From Capronia americana (taxonomy: Eukaryota; Ascomycota; Eurotiomycetes; Chaetothyriales; Herpotrichiellaceae): a DNA stretch of 64,000 nucleotides. Position numbers and translations under genes: made by a program. Positions 8,610 to 19,811 of the stretch are shown one piece after another (positions within the stretch are counted from its first letter, which is position 1; each line of letters opens with the position of its first letter). The notes under the pieces are model-generated. The model searched no databases. It saw nothing but the letters and a program-made list of their open reading frames with translations, and was not told the origin of the DNA. The stretch is taken from positions 62,001 to 126,000 of the forward strand of contig JADWQD010000014.1 of assembly GCA_016110215.1 (NCBI GenBank). The letters are read 5' to 3'.

Positions 8610-11007
8610 TCACATAAGGCACCTCACTCTCAAGCTCTTCCCCAACCCTCTGGCAACACGCTTGGCAGCCATAGGCGGTGCGAACCCACAAGCCAGACCG
8701 GTCTTTGCAGTCCTCACCAGCCCGCCACATCGCAGATGTTGGTTCTTGTCCATGGGCAGCCGAAGCGAAGCCAGAGCCACACGGCGATAGCTGCCAAAGA
8801 ACGGATGTGCACGGACATCGTCCTTGCTTTGACTCTGACTGACAAGGCCATGGCCTAGCGTGACGCAGACTTGACCCCCAATCTCGACAGCGTGACCACT
8901 CGGATATCGAAATGGTGTGAGAAGGATCGAATAGACGCTGCCCTTGAAGGAGATGCTACGCGTGGCGATTTGATTAGGGAACACCCAGCGCCCGTCGTGT
9001 TTGACAGGATGCCACGGCGTGACCAGCAACTCTCCTATACGACACAGTTTCTGCTTCTGGCCGCGGATTCGGGTTCTCAAGATCGCAGCGACGGCTCGTG
9101 CACCCGTGGGCGTCCAGACCAGCATGCCAGGCTGGAGACTTTTGATCGGCTTCGAGTCCCCATCGCCCATCTTGACAAGGCAGTTTCCTTCGAAACAAGG
9201 TGCGGAGCTCGAGTTGTACCTTGCCATACTCACTTGCTTGTGTCCGACAACCCGGCTTCCCGTCACCATCCCATACGGATCGTACGAATACACGATCCTT
9301 GGAGGGAGAGACGGCTTCGGGGCCGGGAGACTGTCAAAGGCAGCATCGAGCTCGGTCCGACATTGGACGAACAGCGGGCTGTCCTTGCCGTAGAGCAACG
9401 GGCCAGGATCTTTGAAAGTATTGCACATCTGGCGCTGATGGGCGTGAAGCAAGCTGGGAAGGTAATGACGGCCCCATTTTTGCCAGTAATTCCTGTCCTT
9501 TGTCGAGATGAGGGCTTTGGAGACTTGCCCGTAAGGCTCGTCGCCGACCAAGTCGTCAAGGAGGGCTCTGACTTCGAGAGTGGCTTCAAATGGCGAGGAT
9601 TGGATGGCCTTGACGATATTGCCCAAGCGATTCTGAGCATCGGCCAAGGCGTCTTTCCCTTTGACTGCCGTATGCTCGCCGTTCTTCTTCAGCTGGAAAA
9701 GGGTCGATAAGAACTCGCAAATCTGTGCTCTGTGCATATGGTAGTGGATCAAATGCTGAGGTAGGGTTGGCCTGTCCGAGAATGTCGCATGGGCCTGGAA
9801 TCCACGGGCGGAGTCATCTGCGACTCTGTAATTGAGTGTCGCAGTGATCACAGTGTCTTCTCGTATGGGTGCCGGGCACATGAAAACCAGATCTCGGGAT
9901 TGGCCATATTGGATGTTACCAAGTTCCAGTAGATGGCCTTGCTCCCCCTGCACCAGGGTCATGCCGCCGGTAGACTCCAAGGTGATGTCTCTGGAGAGTT
10001 GGATCTCGAGCGACGCGGATGTCCCAGCTGTTGTATACAGGTTGGCTACAGAATGGACAAACGCGGTGCCAATCATGCCAGCATCAGGGATGAATGCGTA
10101 ACTCCCTTTTCCTACCTCTGCAATCGACTGCATCAGCTCCGAGCGGATCTGGTATCCAAATCCAAACGTATGAATTGTGGGTATGGAGGCTCTCTTGCTC
10201 GCTGCGTCTTTAAGCATGGGCCCCAGCTTGTTGATATACCTGGTACTCTTGTCAGCAGATGGCAGGCACAAATCGAGCAGATACCGTATCATACCCTTGC
10301 TTTGGGCACATGTGGTTCGGCATGCCATCCGTTAGGACGTAAAGACCTTGGATATTGTCGACGAGCGTGGTTGCTGAAAACAGCTCCAGGCCACAACGGA
10401 GACCGGCCCACAGATTTGTGCTGGATTCCTCCTGGAGCGATTCGATCCTCTCTCTTGTCTTCTTCTTTTCGCTCGCTGACATGAACGTAAGTTGCTGCAC
10501 GACCTGTAAAATCGCGACATAATGTTACTAAACTGTCTCCGTTGGGGATGAGAGACTCACTGTTGCGTCGTCTGAGAATGTCACGATTCCGAGCCTATCG
10601 CCAGGTCCCAGGGTCTCCAAGATGGTTCTCGCAGCATGCTTCACGAGGTCAAGCACACTGAGCCCGGCCGCTTCTTCATCCTTGTCGTCCGTGGCTTCGG
10701 GTAGCGGCGCGGCAGCAGCCATGCTTCCGGAGACATCAATGACAAGCACGATATCACATGAGGCGCGCTGAAGCCCATACTGCGGGACTTTGGGTGGATG
10801 GACAGACACGATAAACGCATCGCTCTCCCGCAGGGGGTGAATCTCGAGGATAGCTTGATCTCCATGTGGTCTTTGTCGTGGTCGCAGTGCAAGTCCGGCG
10901 GGATTCTCCAACATGGTGAAATCTGCGCCGAATTCGTTCAAAGAATTGGTGCCAGTCGTGGTAGTAGACTGGGTGTGGTTGTTGATTGACTTGGCTCTGA
11001 GGACCAT
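8610..11007 (-). CDS. VWA-Vwaint-Vint protein (von Willebrand A domain fused to a Hedgehog/intein-type domain)
   Basis: Three exons (11007-10561, 10503-10295, 10239-8610; introns 57 and 55 bp) give 761 aa. Residues about 80-260 form a VWA domain: the strand C-D-I-V-L-V-I-D-V-S-G-S-M has an intact MIDAS D-x-S-x-S (Asp91, Ser93, Ser95), and L-T-D-G-M-P supplies the later MIDAS Asp (208). The middle (about 380-450, with the H-L-I-H-Y-H-M-H-R helix) matches what I know as the Vwaint linker. The C-terminal part opens with A-P-C-F-E-G-N-C-L-V (Cys567, Cys572) and continues with T-P-W-H-P-V (His629) and C-V-T-L-G-H-G (His682), the layout of a Vint/Hint domain. No terminal His-Asn is seen, so protein splicing is unlikely; autocleavage of the Hedgehog kind is conceivable. 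No signal peptide or membrane helix is seen. Biological role is unknown. Confidence 0.85.
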
Positions 11008-12652
11008 GTTGGAAGGTTGTAACCGGTAATGCTGTTCCGAGCAGAGATGTTGTTTCTTGGACAGTCGGTCTCTTTGAAGGAGACAGGAGCAAGCACGATC
11101 TGGAAACGTGAAGACGGATACCTTGAATTAACTTCGTCTGAGAAGATGCAGAAGTCCTGAAGCCAAAGCAGATCCAACACTTTATAGCTGGCCGTCGTCC
11201 TCCGCTGCCTCGGCGGACCGACGGTAACGTCCAACATAACTTTGCATCGCCTGCAAGGCTTCTTCGTGGTGGACATTAAGAAATCCTTCTAAACAATCCA
11301 TTCCGACTCCCCATGGTGAGTATGGCAGACTCCGCAACACAAGTGTTCAGCTTGCTGCCTACTAGTCTCACCGGCTGTGGAGGCGGTGATGTCGTTCACG
11401 CCAGGGACTTTGTCGAAGGGAAAAGCTTATGAGGCTGTCGATGGGGGAATGCGCAGTATGGAGTGCTAAATTGCTCCTTGTCCAAGCGCGGCAGCGAACC
11501 AAGCAGGAAGAGGCAACATGTGAACCCTAGCGACGGCGCTTGAGTCATATGCTGGGTCGCGGGCCCGTGACCAGGCCTCATCAATACCCGCGCCAAGGGT
11601 GTAGAGTGTGGTTCTTTACCAGCAGAGAACGCCCATTGAGGCTGAAGTCATGTGCCCTTTGGGTACCTCTTAGATGAGAAGCACAAAGAGCAAATTGCCT
11701 TGACTGTGCCTTGGAGTCCGTCAACGCGGCTGAGGCGATAGCTTCGGTGCCTTTAGTGGGATCCTGCCTGAAGCGGGCCAATCATCGGGCGGAGCAATCA
11801 GCAGGACTTGGCGCTAATTTGCGGAGCAAAGCGGTACTATGTACGAGTCTTGTGTACGACGCCGAGGTCCTGAGATGCTGTGTATGTGAGCCGGGGCCTT
11901 TGGATAGAGTTCCTGAAGGATATTGTTCAAAGTTCTCGTCTCCTGGGTTCATGTGCATCCACAAGATAGACTTTTAAATATGTCGGTTCGTGTGGCCTGG
12001 GAGGCAGCGCTGAGGCAGCCGCATCTCCGTGCCTCTCCTAAGTCCTCTGTGAATATGCCAAGGTAGGCATGAAAAGCGTTGGTGTCCTCCACCTCGAGGA
12101 GTGCTCGGGGTTTGCATTCGCAGCGTTCATATGCGCGGTATCTAAGAACGCATCGTGCCCATCCGCTTAATGATCAATCATGCTGCATAGCGCCGTGCAT
12201 GGGTGCGGGTTCGCGGCCGCCCGCCCGTCTTAGTCATCAGAGCAGTGGCGATACGATGAGGTTTCCTTGGGAGCGTTGTGATATCCTGGGCTTGACCTGT
12301 TTTGACAGGAGTTAGGTCTATCCTATTTCGCTGGCTCCGTCGGCCAAGAAATGCAATATTAGTCAATCGAGCGGCCGCAGGCTTGGAAAAGGACACCACG
12401 AGCAACTGACTTGACATGCCATAGCAACGTGTGACGCAATGGAAAGTCGTGGTCAAAGCCGCGAGCAGGTGAATCGCGGAAAACATCGCATGGACGAAGG
12501 GGGGATACGAGGCATAAAAGACCTCGTGGTCCCAAGGACGATACCCGTTGAAATCTTTAAACAAAGTACGAGGTACTTCAAAGCAGCAATTCTCACCTTA
12601 GAAAATCCAACCAAAACAGTCACAATCCCCTTCGTCCACGCCGTCTTCCAAC
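11008..12652. other. Intergenic: divergent promoter region
   Basis: This 1.65-kb stretch separates the minus-strand VWA-Vint gene from the plus-strand reductase and should hold both promoters. A perfect AAGTAC-GAG-GTACTT dyad (core 12566-12576) sits 77 bp upstream of the reductase ATG. The ORFs inside lack ATG starts or recognisable content. Confidence 0.5.
12566..12576. promoter_or_regulatory. GTAC-GAG-GTAC dyad upstream of the reductase
   Basis: The arms extend to a 6-bp perfect inverted repeat (AAGTAC/GTACTT) with a 3-bp centre, 77 bp before the start codon. It contains the 9-mer TACGAGGTA, the reverse complement of TACCTCGTA, which recurs in other spacers. Binding protein unknown. Confidence 0.45.
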
Positions 12653-13675
12653 ATGGGCTCGCTCTCTCCAAAAAACGAGACAATCCTCATTACCGGTGTC
12701 TCGGGTTATGTCGCTTCTTGGATCGCACATTCATTTCTGGATGCTGGATACAGTGTCCGGGGAACGGTTCGATCTGAACGTTCCATTGATCATATCAAGA
12801 AGATACACGCGGAACATGCCGATCGATTGTCATTCGTCGTTGTCCCAGATATGGCGGCGCCCGATGCCCTCAGCGAAGCCGTTAAAGGAGTGGCAGGGGT
12901 CATCCACACAGCCAACCCCTTCATCCTCAACCCCAAAGACAATGAAGAAGAACTTTTGAAGCCATCAATTTCCGGGGTCTTAAACGTTCTCAAAGCCGCA
13001 GCCAACGAAGGTCCAACGCTGCGTCGTGTTGTCTTAACCGCTTCTTTTGCTTGCATCCTGGATCTCAGCAAAGGTGTCCGCCCTGGCTTCACATACGACG
13101 AGTCAGTTTGGAATCCTGCGACGTATGAGGAAGCTAAAGCTTCGTCCAACGGAGGTTTCACTTACTGTGCGGCGAAGGCGTTGGCCGAGAAGGCGGCTTG
13201 GAACTGGATTGAGGACAACAAGCCATCTTTCTCATTCTCCTGCATCAACCCCCCTTGGATCTTCGGACCAACTCTTGGAGGAGTCCAATCCCTTGACCAC
13301 CTGAATGAATCGACAGAAGCAATTTGGAAGCTCATTAACGGGTCCACCAAAGAAGTGCCGCCCATTGACTTTGCAGGCTTCTGCGATGTGAGAGATGTCG
13401 CACTGGCCCACCTGAAGGCGTATGAGCTCGAGGAGGCTGGAGGTCAGCGATTCCTCACCGGATCCCATTTTGACTACCAAATTGCGGTGGACTCTTTGAG
13501 GGCAGACTTCCCCCAAATTAGAGACCGCATTCCCGAAGGAACTCCGGGTCGATCGGAGACAACGTATGAGATCAACCATAGCAGAGCGAAGAAGGTGTTG
13601 GGCATCAGGTTCACTCCGTTGAACGTGACATTGAAGGATACAGTTGAAGATCTCCTGAGAGCAGAAGGGAAATAG
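12653..13675 (+). CDS. NAD(P)-dependent extended SDR, dihydroflavonol-4-reductase/GRE2-like aldehyde reductase
   Basis: Single exon of 340 aa, starting at ATG in C-A-A-C-ATG context. It carries the N-terminal extended-SDR nucleotide motif I-T-G-V-S-G-Y-V-A-S (residues 13-22) and an early Arg (Arg36/Arg40) suggesting NADPH preference. The catalytic motif Y-C-A-A-K has Tyr171 and Lys175, with Ser131 in V-L-T-A-S-F-A-C as the likely third catalytic residue. The family (yeast Gre2, plant DFR, fungal ketoreductases) reduces methylglyoxal, aldehydes and diverse ketones; the true substrate cannot be read from the sequence. The C-terminal region (N-P-P-W-I-F-G-P-T-L, then F-C-D-V-R-D-V-A-L-A-H) is intact. 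It is divergent from the VWA-Vint gene and has no pathway partners next to it. Confidence 0.9.
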   Translation: MGSLSPKNETILITGVSGYVASWIAHSFLDAGYSVRGTVRSERSIDHIKKIHAEHADRLSFVVVPDMAAPDALSEAVKGVAGVIHTANPFILNPKDNEEELLKPSISGVLNVLKAAANEGPTLRRVVLTASFACILDLSKGVRPGFTYDESVWNPATYEEAKASSNGGFTYCAAKALAEKAAWNWIEDNKPSFSFSCINPPWIFGPTLGGVQSLDHLNESTEAIWKLINGSTKEVPPIDFAGFCDVRDVALAHLKAYELEEAGGQRFLTGSHFDYQIAVDSLRADFPQIRDRIPEGTPGRSETTYEINHSRAKKVLGIRFTPLNVTLKDTVEDLLRAEGK

Positions 13676-16600
13676 GTGTCATGAGAGCCTGCCACGTGCA
13701 ATAAGGGGCCTCACTCAAGCCCAAACTGTTTTAAGAGCTATATTGGTCAATAATCACTCTGGATATCAATGAAAAACCTCATTGACAGAATTGAGAGACG
13801 AAATCGTCCAGCTTGCTTTTTCTTTCCTGTACAAGCGAGCACTCCTGTCGAGTAACTTGCAGCAACTGTGATGTACATGTGCCACTCGCCACCAACCGAG
13901 TGGTACACGATATTTGTCCTGTTGTATGTATTCGCAGGCGAAAATATCCTCCAGGAACGGCACACCCTGTTGGCGAACCTCCCTCTCGGCACCCTGAGAC
14001 TGTAGGCTTCACTAAGCAACGATTCCAACGCTCTCTTTCGAGAACATCGTGGCAGTCCAGAAGCGAACACTCCAGCTCGAGCGCGTGTTGACAGACTGAA
14101 GGATGTCGTCAGCGGGCGTAGTGCGATCCGTGATGCTACTGGGCGTAAGGACGAGTCGCTGCTACATCCACATTGTCTTCTTGCTGCTTCAATCTGTCCT
14201 AACTTAGACTGGATCTGCTCGGAAGAAAGCTTCAAGAATCTAGGACGTGTTCTGACAATAACCAGGGAGATGAAGCTGTCTTGCCCAGTTTTCTAGCTAA
14301 TGGCCGGCATATTTCTCAGTTCCCCATGTTGTTTAAACGGAGGTAGAAGAATAACACAGCTGACTAGCCAGCCGTGTTCATTGAATCAAGTTAGAGACGG
14401 ATGTGTTTGACAGAGCCAGTCGTGCCGAAAACCGGGATCGCGATTGATCGAGCCTCCACCACGACAGGACAGGGATGCTAGTGGATGGCACCGACATCCG
14501 ATTGTACTTACACAGTTTGTACTTGGTACGAGTATTCGATCCATCGTGATTCAGGTCGCGCAACAACAATGGGCCGTACTTTCAGCCAGTGGGTTCTGGC
14601 CATCAATAGTCGCAGAGAAGTGAGGCTCGAAAACGAGTTGAAATATGGAAATGGCAAAGATCGACAAGCGCGAATGAGGTGATAGAACGTAGCCAGCAAT
14701 TTGCAAGATGTTGATAGGCCATCGACGCCATCTTGGTCGGAGAATGCTCGCCGGGCTAGAGGCGCGCTTTGCCAGGATGCGAGCCGTCCCCTTAGGGGCA
14801 GCGAGAAGGGGGCAGAGGCTTCATCGTGTTCGGCGACCAGGCCCCAAAGCAGCATAGTTTCATCAATGTCGGGCAATCGACTAGCAGGTGGCTACCACCA
14901 CGACATGCTTGGCTTGACCTATCAGATGTGTAAGAGATTCCTGCTGGTTCCTGGCGTGGTGATTGACACTTCCAGCACTCGTAGAGATGAGCTGAGAAGA
15001 AGGTGAATCATGTTTTCGCGCAGGTTTCGGTCGCACGGAGAGAAGCAAAATGGCCCGGCGATGAGGGGACGATCAGTCAGATTGCGCAGCAGGACACGCG
15101 GTGGCCACGAGTGGAATGGCATCGTCCGACGACGATGGGAAGGGGTAGGGAAAAGGATTGGCGGGCTGTGGGCACTTCTACTCGTAGTTAGGTCGGGGGA
15201 CTGGTAGAAAGCCTGTTGATGGGCTGCAGGTGACGGCGCACGTGGCTGAAGCCCATCGCATCTTCGACCCCGGATGCTTGGAAACAGATAAAGGGTCCAG
15301 CAGTGCTGCGATCGCGACCCTGAGCATGGTAAAGGGAGGTGTCTGGCCGCCCTCTGGAGAGCGTGATCTGCATCTAGATGGCCGGCAGCAAATTTTCATG
15401 TGGACATTGGAGCAGCTCAGTGCTCTGGCAAGCTGGGATGAGATCGATGGCGAAGATGGTGCTTCATCTTTGACAGGAGGGGAGGGGCAAAATCAGTCGC
15501 TCCGCATCCTCGCACCTCTCGCACTGCCTCCTTCCCACGTTTTCACGTTCCTGTGCTCAAACCAGATCTGCAGTGGCCAATGCGAGTCCCGACCATGTGA
15601 AACACCAGCTGCCTGTGCTTTGTACACGGTACGAGGACACGCAGAAATGAACTCCTGCCACACTACGGGGCGGATGCTGCGCCGGCCATTATTCCAGCCA
15701 GCATATAACGATGACCGTCCTTTATCGCTTTATCAGAGTCTATGCTGTGTGATACCGTACATGGTGCCCAAATTGACCATGGTTGGCGTGGTATAACCCA
15801 AAGTGCTAGGTAACTTTCATGCCCACAGCAAATCCCTAAGACAGCTAGTCGAAGCATGAAAGAGGAATGGAGGGTCCGGGAGTGAAGGATTAGGCATGGG
15901 TCCCCAGCATCAGTTAGCCCATTCCGGCCTCTGCCATGTCGACTCGACGACTTGTCCACGCAGCGATTGACATCTCCACGTTTGAGCGTCGTTCGGGTGT
16001 CTGAGGCCCCAACTCTCTTGCATCTGTATCTCTTGCCTCTCAACCTGCATCTTGCTTCTGACTCGACTTGGCCTCTGCATCTTCTGTTCGTTGCATGCTG
16101 GAATCACGCTCGGCGTCTCTTCTTCCTCTCTTCGCTCCCCCCTGCTAGAAATTGCCATTTGGCACATGTTCCGGGAAGGACACCACTATCTTTCGCATCC
16201 GATCGCATCTCCGATCTAGCACCCTGGCTTCTGGGCACAGCACCCGCGCATTCTTACATACTGCAGGTTGACTGCGCTCTGGATATTTGACTGCTGCAGT
16301 ACATCCCACCTCCTATCTTCGCTCCGCAATCGACACTTCCCTACGTTCGACCGTGTCAACTTCCGCCCTATTTGACTGCAGGCAATATTTCCTCAGGCAT
16401 TGTAATCGCTGGAACCCGGCTTTGCGCTTCTCCCGGGGCTCGCTCAAATCATTACCCTGCCGTCTACCGACGACCGGCCCTTGTACGACTACTGCTCCCG
16501 CAATTTCACCCACTCGAACCACCTTCCCTTTCGTTGTTATTCTCTGGAAAGCCGCATCACTTCGATCCTGCTCCACGATCTCCCGCACCACGTTTTCTTG

Positions 16601-17075
16601 GGCGAACACACATTGAACGGCGTGCGTTCTTGCGAGGAATTGAAATCAGTTCGGCGCATACCGATTTGACTTGTGTTGACCTGGTCTCTACCTCTCAACT
16701 ACACCCACGGCGACTAGCCCACACGAGAGCCTTCCAGTGAAGGGGTCTGCAAGGACACCATTGAAGCCAGGGGCGCGGTATTACCATTTGAGTGGCCTCC
16801 CACTGGCAGGAGTTGAGCTGGATCTCGGCATATTTTCTCAACAGGCATTGTACCACTGAAAGCTGCGGTGTCAGCTTCCTTGAACCACCTGTTCAGACGG
16901 GTACTTCTCACGTTTCATCCTCCGGAAGCTACGGGCCAATAAGTTGCTCCGTCGCTGGACTCTTGGGCGACGGGTCTAGGGACTTTCGAGCTGCGTTAGA
17001 ACAGCCATATGCGCGACAGCGGCCGTCTTGCTCGATATCCGATCTAGTCAAATCGACACATCAACGATTTCCCCC
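13676..17075. other. 3.4-kb gene-free stretch: reductase 3' flank and bHLH upstream region/leader
   Basis: No gene is supported here. Two GTAC-N3-GTAC dyads occur (14519-14529 and 15622-15632). From about 15.95 to 17.07 kb the plus strand becomes pyrimidine-rich (many tct, ctc and ttc runs), as is typical of promoters and long 5' leaders of fungal regulator genes. The longest ORF (15230-15796) begins at GTG and resembles nothing I know. Long upstream regions are common for developmental transcription factors. Confidence 0.5.
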
Positions 17076-18626
17076 ATGATGGAAACCACGAGCCACCGTC
17101 CATGGGAGTCAAATCCCCCTCCCAGTCTCCCCCAAACAAATCAGACTCTGCCCTCGATAGCTTCTTTGACCTCGAAGATGCCTGCCCAGTCACTTGATAG
17201 ACCACCTTCAGACCTTTCGATCCTTCCACCGCAAAGAGATTCGGGGAGCTGGATGACTCCTGGGACACGTTAGTACATCCCATGTTACTGAGCTGCGGAT
17301 GAGAGGCTGACCACTGCACACCCAGTTTCAGGATCCTCCACGAATTCTATGCCGTACCTGAACTCTGCCCACTCCCCGACCGGCCCAGGTCTGTCGCCCT
17401 ACACGCCAGATAACCCATCCGCTCCTCCAGCACCTTTCAATGGTGGCGTCCACCAACACTCCAATGGCCTCGCAGCCCCTACATCAGACCCATCGGCGCA
17501 TCCAAACCGGGGAAGTGGCGATTTTAACGACTCAAGAAGGAGCAGTGTTGCTTCGAACGGCATCCACGCGGGAATGAACAATCTGGTGTTGGGGCCGACC
17601 TCTCCTTATACTAGCAACAATGCATCTCAGACTTCGCTCGTGTCTGGCTTGCAAAGAGAACGAGGAATACAAACAAACGGATATCCCGGAGGGAGTGGTC
17701 GGTACTCGACGATGAGTGGTGGGTCGATCTCGTCTTTCGGCTCCGTTCGAGGCGGAAGAGGCGGTTTTGCCGCAGGTCGAGTAGCACCCCCCATTCTGGA
17801 AAATCCCAAACAAGAGGTTTACAGTGCGGAAGCGCCGACTCGTGGCCAAGCCTATGCTTTTCCGGACCCAGACGCGCCGCGGCCACCGGGACGGCCGCCT
17901 TCGGAGTTTTCGCGCAGGAATAGTTTTGCCGAGTCATTTACCAGCAGTATTCTGACCGTCGAGTCATCCAGATTGCCACCCGGGCAGCATGGTACGCATT
18001 GAGCTGGCTAGTTGTCATTACCAAAGCTAACGCTACCAGAACTTCCCGAGGCTCACCATCACAGCCTACAGCACAAGCAGCTCGATAGTCTCCGAGGCGA
18101 CCCAGATTCGCCCAATGGGACCACTCCATACAGTCGCACACCGGAGCTCCGAGTGACTCACAAGCTCGCGGAGCGCAAGAGGAGGAGCGAGATGAAGGAT
18201 TGCTTTGAACAGCTACGGACTCGACTCCCAACAAGTCAGAACAACAAGTCAAGTAAATGGGAAACTCTATCGAGAGGTGAGGATTTACCGTGACGACCAC
18301 AGGATGGGCACTAATCGGCCATAGCCATCGATTATATCACCCACCTAGAAATGCAGAACAAGCAACAGCGTGCCGAGTCCGAAGGTCAACGGTTAAAGAT
18401 GGCAGAATTGGAGGCCAAAATGATGGAGATGAGTCGCCAGATGCAGAGCATACAACAGTCACAAGGCTCCTTCCCTCCACCACCTAGCGTTATGCCACAG
18501 AGCCCACTGGAATATGGCTCTCATTATAACAACCACCTCAACGGTGCGAATGAGCCCGCGCGCACACTCCCGCCAATCATGAACAACAACTCTATGCAAG
18601 GCATACAATATGATGACAGACGATAA
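17076..18626 (+). CDS. bHLH transcription factor
   Basis: Four exons (17076-17268, 17326-17991, 18040-18276, 18325-18626) give 465 aa; the splices rebuild a continuous bHLH. The basic region is [12 protein letters not shown] (with the E-box-reading His, Glu and Arg), helix 1 is [10 protein letters not shown], the loop runs [11 protein letters not shown], and helix 2 resumes across an intron as [14 protein letters not shown] Gln/Met-rich coiled-coil extension ([11 protein letters not shown]) follows. The first 300 residues are Ser/Pro/Gly/Asn-rich and disordered. It resembles the fungal family loosely annotated as 'HLH transcription factor GlcD gamma' and Esc1. The start is ATG-ATG at 17076/17079. 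Intron 1 has two in-frame acceptors (AG at 17325 or 17331) that differ by two residues. Confidence 0.88.
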
Positions 18627-19811
18627 CTGCGTTCTCAGGACTGTCGGCTTGAATATTTCGGCGCCTTCCGGGTTGCAACCCTGCTTTGGCCTTTGACGCC
18701 AACTTTTCCGTTCGTCAACTTGCGAGCTTGTGCTCTGAGCAAAAGCTAGAGCCTTCGGCAGGAGGCTTCCTTTTTTTTCGGGAACGGTGGGATTTGATTG
18801 ATTTATGATACCACGCGCACGGCAAGACGCTCGCAAGAACAGAGCAAAATACCGCACTGGGCAGTGCCAGGACTTTGGAGTTGCAATAGTGTGATTGCAA
18901 AAACTATTATGTGCCATAGCTAGGGACAGCTTGTCGACTGTTAGATAATTTGGCGCTCTGTAAGCTGTGGATCTGAGACAGTCTTTGTATATGACGAGCA
19001 TTGAAACAAAGCCGCCTGATGGTCCACCTACCAGTCGGAGATGATCGTGTCACAGCCTCGCCAGCCTTTTGGTGCAGCCTTGTGAGACGCCCAGCAGTGA
19101 TTGGCTATGGGCTCTTCATCTCTGACCCGGTGACCGCGCGCTTAATTTCGACTTGTGCGAATTTCAACCTCCAGTCACCATCTCTCTTTGCAACCTCTGA
19201 ATCGTTTTCGCGACCGGGATGCTTGCCAGCCAAACATGTGCAAGGCTCGCCTTACAAAGCTATGTTTGGAACTTCCACGAGGCCCATAGAGTCGCAAGCT
19301 CCAGTCCAAAGAACCGCGTCCCAAGCCCGAGCCTCAAACACCAATGGCTCGGGTTCCAGACAGCCTGCCATGTCTGAGAATAAACTCATCAGATCGTGGC
19401 TCGCTCTTCTGTACAAGACTTGTTTCCAAGCTCGATCTGAAGTCGCCTCGCGTATGATCTCTCTCTGCCAGACCAGTACCCACTTTTGGCCCAGGGCAGT
19501 TGATCATATCATTCACCTGTCTTTCGCAAGTCTCACCTTTTCTATTGTTCTTTCTTTACACTGTATTTCCTACATAGCGGTTGATTCGCTTCCATTTGTG
19601 CTACCCATACTTCCATCCAAGACAGGGTAACATCACTTGAAACGATCTCACTTGTTTTCCCAGCAACAACGATGGTTCCAGACACGAAGGGGTTAAACTG
19701 AATCTGGGCTGCACAGTCGACCGTGTGTCATAATAAACGAGGGCATGCGAGCTTTTCCCGGAATCTACCACAGCACTGCGCTATTTTCTCAACACCCTCA
19801 GCTCACCGACT
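18627..19811. other. Intergenic: bHLH 3' flank and promoter of the 1273-aa gene
   Basis: This 1.19-kb stretch between two plus-strand genes has no supported gene. An 8-base T run occurs near 18771-18778. The plus-strand ORF of about 200 codons at 19001-19630 has no recognisable domain and probably overlaps the promoter and leader of the next gene. Confidence 0.45.

Noticed and set aside
12178..12564. Minus-strand ORF of 128 codons
   Set aside because: Begins with TTG rather than ATG and shows no domain.
13747..14235. Minus-strand ORF of 162 codons
   Set aside because: Starts at TTG, Arg/Ser-rich shadow-like composition, no homology recognised.
15230..15796. Plus-strand ORF of 188 codons
   Set aside because: Starts at GTG; no domain; lies in the presumed bHLH upstream region.
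19001..19630. Plus-strand ORF of about 200 codons
   Set aside because: No recognisable domain; ends 180 bp before a strong gene and probably overlaps its promoter or leader.
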